Source of the DNA: Vitellaria paradoxa
Lineage: Eukaryota; Streptophyta; Magnoliopsida; Ericales; Sapotaceae
NCBI GenBank assembly: GCA_019916065.1
Contig: CM034243.1
Coordinates: forward strand, 31,894,147-31,958,146
Length of the DNA stretch: 64,000 nt
Reading direction: 5' to 3'
Positions within the stretch are counted from its first letter, which is position 1. Each line of letters starts with the position of its first letter. The position numbers were made by a program, and so were the translations under genes. Shown here one piece after another: positions 56,992 through 64,000 of this stretch. The notes beneath the pieces were generated by a model. That model saw nothing but the letters and a program-made list of their open reading frames with translations. It ran no database searches and was not told the origin of the DNA.

Positions 56992-59900
56992 CAGACAAAA
57001 GAGTAAAAAGTTTAACCAAAGCCAGAGATAAAATTTCTTGCAAGTTTTGAGCAGATTGATTGAACTTCCTTTTCCCTTTAATTAGCACGAAAGCAAGGGA
57101 GGGTGGGCAAGAGTTTGAGAGGGGGGGGGGGCTGTCTAAAGACAGCTGGCTCGTCTAGTTTTTCTAAATTATTGAGTTACTTTAGAAAATCACCAATTAA
57201 ATTTAAACAAAAAAAAAGAAAAAGAATGAAAGGACGGAAGTCTCGTTAACCTGCTTCCCAGCTGGCAAGCCTAGACATTTCTTCAAGTTAAGGTTTCGTT
57301 TGGAAAGTTAAACTTTTGGTAGTTCTAACTTTTCAATTTTTTTTTTTAAATTAACCAAAATTATCATTTTACATTTTGGAGTTATTTTAAATCATGAATG
57401 ATAAATATGTTAAATTAAAAAATTTTTTTCAAAAATTAACGTTTTAGTAGTAAATTATAAAAAATTAATTTTTTACTTCCTAAATACAAAAAATAAAATT
57501 TACTTAATTAAATTTTTTTTTGTATTACAATTAGACTGTAAAAAAAATACAATTAAATTGTATTAGCTAATTGTAAACTTATACAATTGTTAAAAATATA
57601 AATATAAATACTATTTATTATTTTAAAATATTATTTTATTCTTTTATAGGTTTAAGAACATTTATTTAAATTTATAAATATTTTTTTATAAAAAATAATT
57701 ATGTCATTCCAAATTATATACGAGAATAATTAACCTAAAAATGAGTGTTTCGTAATTTCATTTAATAAAAAAATAATGTTAGGTGAAAAAAATTATTTAT
57801 GAAATACAATTAGGGTCTCCGTTTATTTATATATATGCATATATACAGAGTTGGTGGGATGGGATTGGAAGTCCAAAATCAACTCGTCCAAACAAGGCAC
57901 TGGCCAATACTGTCCTTGATCAGTTTCAGAAGTTACTGATGAATTTCTTTATAGTTGTGGGTGGAAATATAAATTAAGTTATGTCAGTCTTCCGCTGCAG
58001 GACATAAATTCAAATTTATTATGGCAGATTGTGAGGGTGGGTCAGAACAAAATACTTGAGTGTCGCTGCCCCTGCCCAAATTTCCACCCAAGACTATGAC
58101 AGTCTCATTTGTTAAAAAAAAAAATTATAAAAATCTTTAAAAATTTTTAAAACCTTTTAACACATTTTAGCCATCTTGCAAAAAATTTTATAAATTTTTA
58201 TATTTATCTATAAATTCTAGTAAATTTTTATAAACTCCAATGTTTTGTTCATAAATTTCAATAAATTTTAACAAATTTGATGTGAATCCGTGAAAACAGA
58301 TCGAAAAATCGTTCTCACGAGTACTCTTCAACTTTGTCATGCAGAAGTCAAAAAGTTTAATAATTTTCAAAAAAAATCTGACATAAATCTGTAAGAACGG
58401 AACTAAAAAACTGTTCCCACAATTTTTCTCTTCAATTTTTTTACGGTAAAAGTTCAAAGTTATACTATTCATCTGTAAAAAAAGTGGTTTGGATTAGAAA
58501 CACCAAATGCTAAAATTATCCCAAATTACATTTTTTTTCTTATTTTTTACCATTCCAAACGTTACATATAACTTAGGGGTGTTTGGAGGATAAAAAAATA
58601 ATAATAAAATTTTGTCAATTTTTTTTATTATCAGGCATTTAATGTATTCTTCAAAAAAAAATAAAAAAATTAGTGTAAGAACATTAAAAAATTAAAATTT
58701 ATTAAAAATTTTTAATACTCAAAACACCTCTAAATGTAACTGTGAGGGTTTGTCATAACAAAAATGACCGGCCACAAATTTATTATGTTCTGTAATCGTA
58801 CTAACGGAATTTGTATTATATTGAAATGATATTATACATTATGTCTGGTATCGTCAATTTATTAAACTGTTATTCAAAGAAATTTAGTAAAGACTTTACA
58901 GAGGATAGACCTTCCATAGCCGCCCACTTATCGAGCGCAATTGACTTTTTTGCCTACCCTCACGGGGTCGCATGTTCCCTCTTGATACTCAATTAATAGT
59001 GCTTATATCTATGCATAATTATTTAAATAATTTATTTAGAGGTTATTTGGAGTAAAAAAAAGTGAGATAAATTGAGATAAATTATGATTTGAGGAAAGTT
59101 CGTAATGCGTGCAGTGAGAGAAAAAATTATTGTGATATAAAATTAACAGAGATTTATAAAATTTTTTGAAATTTTTCAACAAATCAAACGACCCCTAGTT
59201 CACTTGCTAATTCATTCAAAGAATGGCTAAATTTGACCGTTTGAGCATTTAAAGTAAATATTTCGTGACTTGTCAAAACATTTGATTGAGATTCACTTTG
59301 AATTTGCCAATTCTAAAATTTGAAAACATCTCCATGATTGATTGATTAATTTCAACCTAAATTTGAAATTAATTTAAATTTAAATATATATTTTATTGTA
59401 ATAAATTAACGGGCAATAATTTGAATGTCTTGGACCCTTTGACACTTTGTTGGAAAATATTTTTTCCTTAGAATTCATTTTATATTAAAATAAAGAATTA
59501 ATTTGATAAATAAAATTTTATATTTCAAACACATCTTAAATTTAAGAATATAATTGATTTAATTTAAAAGAAATACTATATTTAACCATGTTAATAAGAA
59601 ATAAAAAAATATAATAAATATGATATATGAGGATAAATTTATCTATTTACTTATACGGCTTAAGAAAATAATAAATTCTCGTCAAATTCTATTTTTATTA
59701 GATTTCAAATAATATAAAAATTTCAAAATTTAAGTTATGAAATAAAATGAAATCTAACTTATAAAATTTTACTTTAATTCTAAATATAAGAATTGGTGCA
59801 AATTCTGGTTAAATGAAATCAAATTCCATCACATCTACCGTTTCAAACGAAGTATAAAAGAAATTATATTTTCTTTTAGAACATTAAATACATTTATATT

Positions 59901-60950
59901 TTTAGAAAAATTTTGGGTTTGAATTCGAAACTATAACCGTGAGAGCAGGAGATAATTCTACTTTATTTTAATCTTACAACGGTAAATTATGATTATGCTA
60001 CTTTATAGTTAGTCAATAGCAGCCATCCTTTCTATTAAAACAAAAATTATTGTACAATCAGAATATAAACCCCCCTCCCTTTTTTAACATAAATTTTTTA
60101 CTATAGTGCCATGGCATACACTTGAAATAAATAATTTATAATAATATATTTTTAATATAATAATACAACTGTTACGCTATTTTTATTTTATTTTAATAAA
60201 AGATTCTTATAAAATATTTTTCAAATATAACTATGTAATGAGTAAGCTTAAGAATTCAAATTTGAAATATTTTAAATTATTAGGCTTGTTTAATGGACAT
60301 GATTATTTCTTTTTTCTACACTTTGATTATTTTTTCAATCACTTCAGTCTTTACATAAAAATACGTTCTGTCACTCTTCTGGTATTTAAAATACTTTTTA
60401 TAAAAAAAATTTAATAAATATTTAAAAATATAATAATATTGATAATAAATAATAAAAATTTAAAGTTATGGACAAATCAACCACTTTTTTTTTTAAACAA
60501 AAACTTAAGGTGTTCGGGTCAAAATGTTGGGTAGCATGGCCCTGAGAGGACTCGACTAATTCTTGGAGGTTCTAAAAGTAACGACTCAGTGAGCGTGATT
60601 TTAAAGATACTCAATTAGTGATCACTGATGAGCAAACTTAATGTTTACTAGTTGAAATGGCCCACTCTCAACCACAATCATTAGCACAAATACAATTAAG
60701 GAAATTGGCTAATATAACTTGTAAGATTAATGGAGGGTGTCATGATTGATGCTAGATGATATTCAAATTTGGGGTTTTTGGAGGCCGGTCACTATTTATG
60801 AACTTATAAAGATTTAAGTCATACCCAAAAATCTTATTTGTGAATAAGTCACACTTGCAACAAAAAGACCAAAAAGGATATCACGCGTTTTTCACTACAT
60901 TTCAAAACTACCAGTTTTATCCGAAAATAGTGCACACTTTACTCATAACT
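56990..60950. other. Long AT-rich intergenic stretch without genes
   Basis: Frames in this stretch are short and composed of low-complexity AT codons. 57300-57500 is a further member of the AT-rich family seen at 53330. A G10 run occurs at 57121-57131. No RNA gene was recognised. Confidence 0.45.
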
Positions 60951-61104
60951 TCCGTGACTTTCCATCTTCTTTATAAAGCAAGTAAAACTGATTTTTGGAA
61001 ACAAAATCAAAACTGTTTGAGAAAAACCTAATTCCGCGACTTTCCATCTTCTTTACAAAATAAGCAAAATTGATTTTTGGAAACAAAATCAAAACTATTA
61101 AGGA
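60951..61104. repeat. 82 bp tandem duplication at the edge of the satellite array
   Basis: Copies begin at 60951 and 61033. Shared words include 'gactttccatcttcttta' and 'ctgatttttggaaacaaaat' (second copy 'ttga…'). It abuts the short-repeat array. Confidence 0.85.
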
Positions 61105-61272
61105 AAACAGTACCACATAATAAAACAATACCGCATAAAAAATAATACCACATAATAAAACATTATCGCATAAAAACAGTACCGCATAAAAACAGTACCC
61201 CATAATAAAACAGTACCACATAATAAAACAGTACCGCATAAAAAAACAGTACCTCATTAAAACAGCACCATT
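61105..61272. repeat. Short tandem array, unit 16-19 bp, core ACAGTACCGCAT
   Basis: About ten imperfect units of the form aaaacagtacc(g/a/c)cata(ata). The C/A/G base after 'acc' varies and alternates over part of the array. The same core appears in the adjacent 146 bp satellite units. Confidence 0.9.
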
Positions 61273-61275
61273 CTT

Positions 61276-62536
61276 TGCATGATATAGTCATGCGGTACTG
61301 TTTTTGAACGAGCATGCATCCTAAAAAAACAGTACCGCAGACATGTGGTACTGTCACACATACGGTACTGTCGGTCATTCGTTTGATATGTGAACTATTT
61401 TTGTGTTTACATGTGATGTTTGCATGATAGAGTCGTGCGGTACTGTTTTTGAACGAGCATGCATTCTAAAAAAAACAGTACCGCAGACATGTAGTACTGT
61501 CACACATGCGGTACTGTCGGTCATTCGTTTGATATGTGAACTATTTTTGTGTTTACATGTGATGTTTGCATGATAGAGTCGTGCGGTACTGTTTTTGAAC
61601 GAGCATACATCCTAAAAAAAACAGTACCGCAGACATGGGTACTGTCACACATGCGGTACTGTCGGTTATTCGTTTGATATGTGAACTATTTTTGTATTTA
61701 CATGTGATGTTTGCATGATATAGTCATGCGGTACTGTTTTTGAACGAGCACGCATCCTAAAAAAAACAGTACCGCAGACATGTGGTACTGTCACACATGC
61801 GGTACTGTCGGTTATTCGTTTGATATGTGAACTATTTTTGTGTTTACATGTGATGTTTGCATGATAGAGTCATGCGGTACTGTTTTTGAACGAGCTTGCA
61901 TCCTAAAAAAAACAGTACCGCAGACACATGCGGTACTGTCACACATGCGGTACTGTCGGTCATTCGTTTGATATGTGAACTATTTTTGTATTTACATGTG
62001 ATGTTTGCATGATATAGTCATGCGGTACTGTTTTTGAACGAGCATGCATCCTAAAAAAAACAGTACCGCAGACATGTGGTACTGTCACACATGCGGTACT
62101 GTCGGTCATTCGTTTGATATGTGAACTATTTTTGTGTTTACATGTGATGTTTGCATGATAGAGTCATGCGGTACTGTTTTTGAACGAGCTTGCATCCTAA
62201 AAAAAACAGTACCGCAGACACATGCGGTACTGTCACACATGCGGTACTGTCGGTCATTCGTTTGATATGTGAACTATTTTTGTGTTTACATGTGATGTTT
62301 ACATGATAGAGTCGTGCGGTACTGTTTTTGAACGAGCATGCATCCTAATAAAAACAATACCGCAGACATGTGATACTGTCATACATGCGGTACTGTCGAT
62401 TATTCGTTTGATATGTGAACTATTTTTTGTATTTACATATGATGTTTGTATGATAGAGTCATGTGGTACTGTTTTTGAACGCGGTACTGTTTTTGAACAA
62501 GCATGCATCCTAAAAAAAACAGTACCGCAGTCATGT
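61276..62536. repeat. Satellite-like array, unit about 146 bp, with inverted core motifs
   Basis: Units start at 61276, 61421, 61567, 61712, 61858, 62006, 62152, 62300 and 62447 (the last truncated), with lengths 145, 146, 145, 146, 148, 146, 148, 147. Each holds gcggtactgttttt, about 20 bases of spacer, then its complement aaaaaacagtaccgc, giving a stem of 13-15 bp. Two further ggtactgtc copies and a conserved 'cattcgtttgatatgtgaac' stretch follow. Units differ by only a few bases. Units 4+5 and 6+7 share variant patterns (146 + 148 bp), suggesting amplification as dimers. No protein is encoded. Confidence 0.95.
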
Positions 62537-62539
62537 GTT

Positions 62540-64000
62540 TAAATACGTAATCCAAATCTGTATATATTCATTCGATCGACGTTAATCTCACAGCACAAAC
62601 TCGCGTAATCCGTGTGTATTCCTTCGTATATAATCCTTTAACAGATTTTTATCTCACTATATGTTCACGCAATTGATAAGGAATGAAACAAAAACGGAAA
62701 ACGTGATTTTCGGTTCCATAATTTTCGGCAACTCCATCTCAGTTAATTATAGAAAAAGGACATTTAAGTCATATTATAAATTATATTTAAAACAAACTCG
62801 TGGGACCCACTCAAAAATATGACTTAAATACAAAATTTTTCACATTAATGTGACTTAAAAGCAATATTTTTTTTTGAGTGTTACTAATAATTTTAAAAGA
62901 TTACCAAGTATGACTTGGATACAATTTTCCGTTCAAATTTTCTATTATATTAATTTGCTCTCAAAGCAAGTGCAGTTAGCTACTACTAGAAAACTGATGC
63001 TCAAATGTGGGCAACTTTAGCCCAACTCGCGTGATCACAACGCCATTTCCTTTTTCCTTCCTACTTTCTCTTTCTTTCTTTCTTTCATTATTTTATTATT
63101 TATTATTTATTATTATTATTATTATCCTTTTGCATGTAAAAGCTCGAGGCGCCTTACCCATCACTGTTTTCAAACTTTGTCACTTTTTCCAAAATACCCC
63201 CTTTTGTTGTTTAAAGTAAGGATAGCAACTCCCTTTTGCAGACAAGGGCAACCGTTGAAGGAATATCAATTGTTGCTGATAATTTGCCTTTTTCTTTTCA
63301 CCATAATCCATCGAATAAAATAGATGGACTGCACGCCCTCGTCCCCTTTTCTACTTTAGCAAACAAACGCAGCCCATATCCATGACTCTATGGAGATGGA
63401 TACAATTTAGGCATAATTTGTCAGCTGTTTTTTTTTTTTTAAATCAACTAAGAATGCGATTTATTTATTTTTCTTTTTTAAAAAAGCTTAGAGATATTCG
63501 AAGTTGTAATTTCGAAATTGAATAAGAAATTTAAATGTTTTAGAAATTTATAGAGATTTATTTATTTTTTATAAAATTCAAAACATGTCTATATTTGTTA
63601 AGGAATACAAGAGATCTGTTTGTGAGAGCTGTATTGGCAAGAAAGTGAAGCGGGGGAAAGCAGAAAAATAATTTCTTCTATCCCAAATTACTTGAATAGA
63701 GAAAAAGAAGTAACACATATGTAATTTTTAACATTTACAAATTATAATATGTTTAAAATAGTAGGAGTATTGAATTCTATTAAAACTCTAAATTTAAAAA
63801 AGTTCTTGTCATGGACCTAATCAAGTCCTATTGTTATAGTATAGAGATACAGGTAGTTATAATATTTTTTTAACACAAGTAATAATTTTACTCTTTTTTA
63901 ATTTATTATTATTTATTAATTAAAAAAACATTGACTAATATTATTGAATTAATTATCACTAATAAAATTTTTTCAAAAAATAAACTCTTCCCCACCCCCT
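62540..64000. other. Intergenic DNA to the window end
   Basis: No gene recognised. It contains a (TTTC)n patch near 63068-63085, (TTA)n near 63090-63125 and several A/T runs. A 'ctactactagaaaa' word at 62980-62993 resembles a CACTA terminus, but no partner end was found. Confidence 0.45.

Noticed and set aside
60943..61378. Minus-strand frames rich in Tyr/Cys/Phe over the short repeat array
   Set aside because: They are translations of the ACAGTACCGCAT tandem repeats; no start context, domain or splice support.
61276..62536. CRISPR-like repeat array
   Set aside because: The whole unit repeats without unique spacers and the genome is a plant.
62282..62542. 86-codon plus-strand frame in the 146 bp array
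   Set aside because: It results from repeat periodicity; the peptide repeats itself and has no protein features.
62980..62993. CACTA terminus 'ctactactagaaaa'
   Set aside because: No matching opposite end within the window and the first bases deviate.

Overview
The window is nuclear DNA from a flowering plant, almost certainly a eudicot. It is AT-rich, with intron-containing genes, plant-type GT-AG introns, SSR tracts, and many plant transposon remnants (copia, L1 and RTE LINEs, a tRNA-SINE, TRIM-like LTRs, several MITE families). No species can be named. All exon models were read by eye from splice signals and protein-family similarity; no search or RNA data were available.

Three real genes are supported. 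(1) 4952-13628, plus strand: a U-box/ARM E3 ubiquitin ligase of the PUB13/SPL11 class, four coding exons, 664-665 residues, with a 6.2 kb first intron full of repeat debris and a 20-codon upstream ORF. (2) 39349-23300, minus strand: the plant orthologue of TFIIIC subunit 5 (GTF3C5), 13 coding exons over 16 kb and about 585 residues. One of its introns (34435-31858) has the hallmarks of a U12-type AT-AC intron. A probable untranslated first exon lies near 41380-41560. (3) 43370-47547, plus strand: a cytosolic HSP70/HSC70 of 648 residues with the conserved single intron, a perfect heat-shock element and a TATA box. Genes 2 and 3 are divergent and share a roughly 1.8 kb upstream region.

Layout: 1-4.7 kb is gene-poor; 4.8-13.9 kb is PUB13; 14-19 kb holds a decayed copia element, a CT microsatellite and a hAT-like MITE; 19.3-20.65 kb holds what looks like the orphan 3' part of an unidentified minus-strand gene, including an exact 228 bp tandem duplication; 20.8-23.2 kb is a MITE cluster; 23.3-41.6 kb is GTF3C5 with transposon-laden introns; 43-47.8 kb is HSP70. 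From 47.8 kb to the end no gene is supported. That part holds a tRNA-derived SINE with clean target-site duplications, a possible non-autonomous CACTA element, inverted MITE copies, a diverged AT-rich repeat array, and at 61.1-62.54 kb a striking satellite-like array of about nine 146 bp units built around an inverted ACAGTACCGC core.

The three genes do not form a pathway: one is an E3 ligase that in Arabidopsis damps immunity and cell death, one is an RNA polymerase III initiation factor subunit, and one is a general chaperone. The most unusual items are the 61-62.5 kb array, the AT-AC intron and the exact 228 bp duplication.
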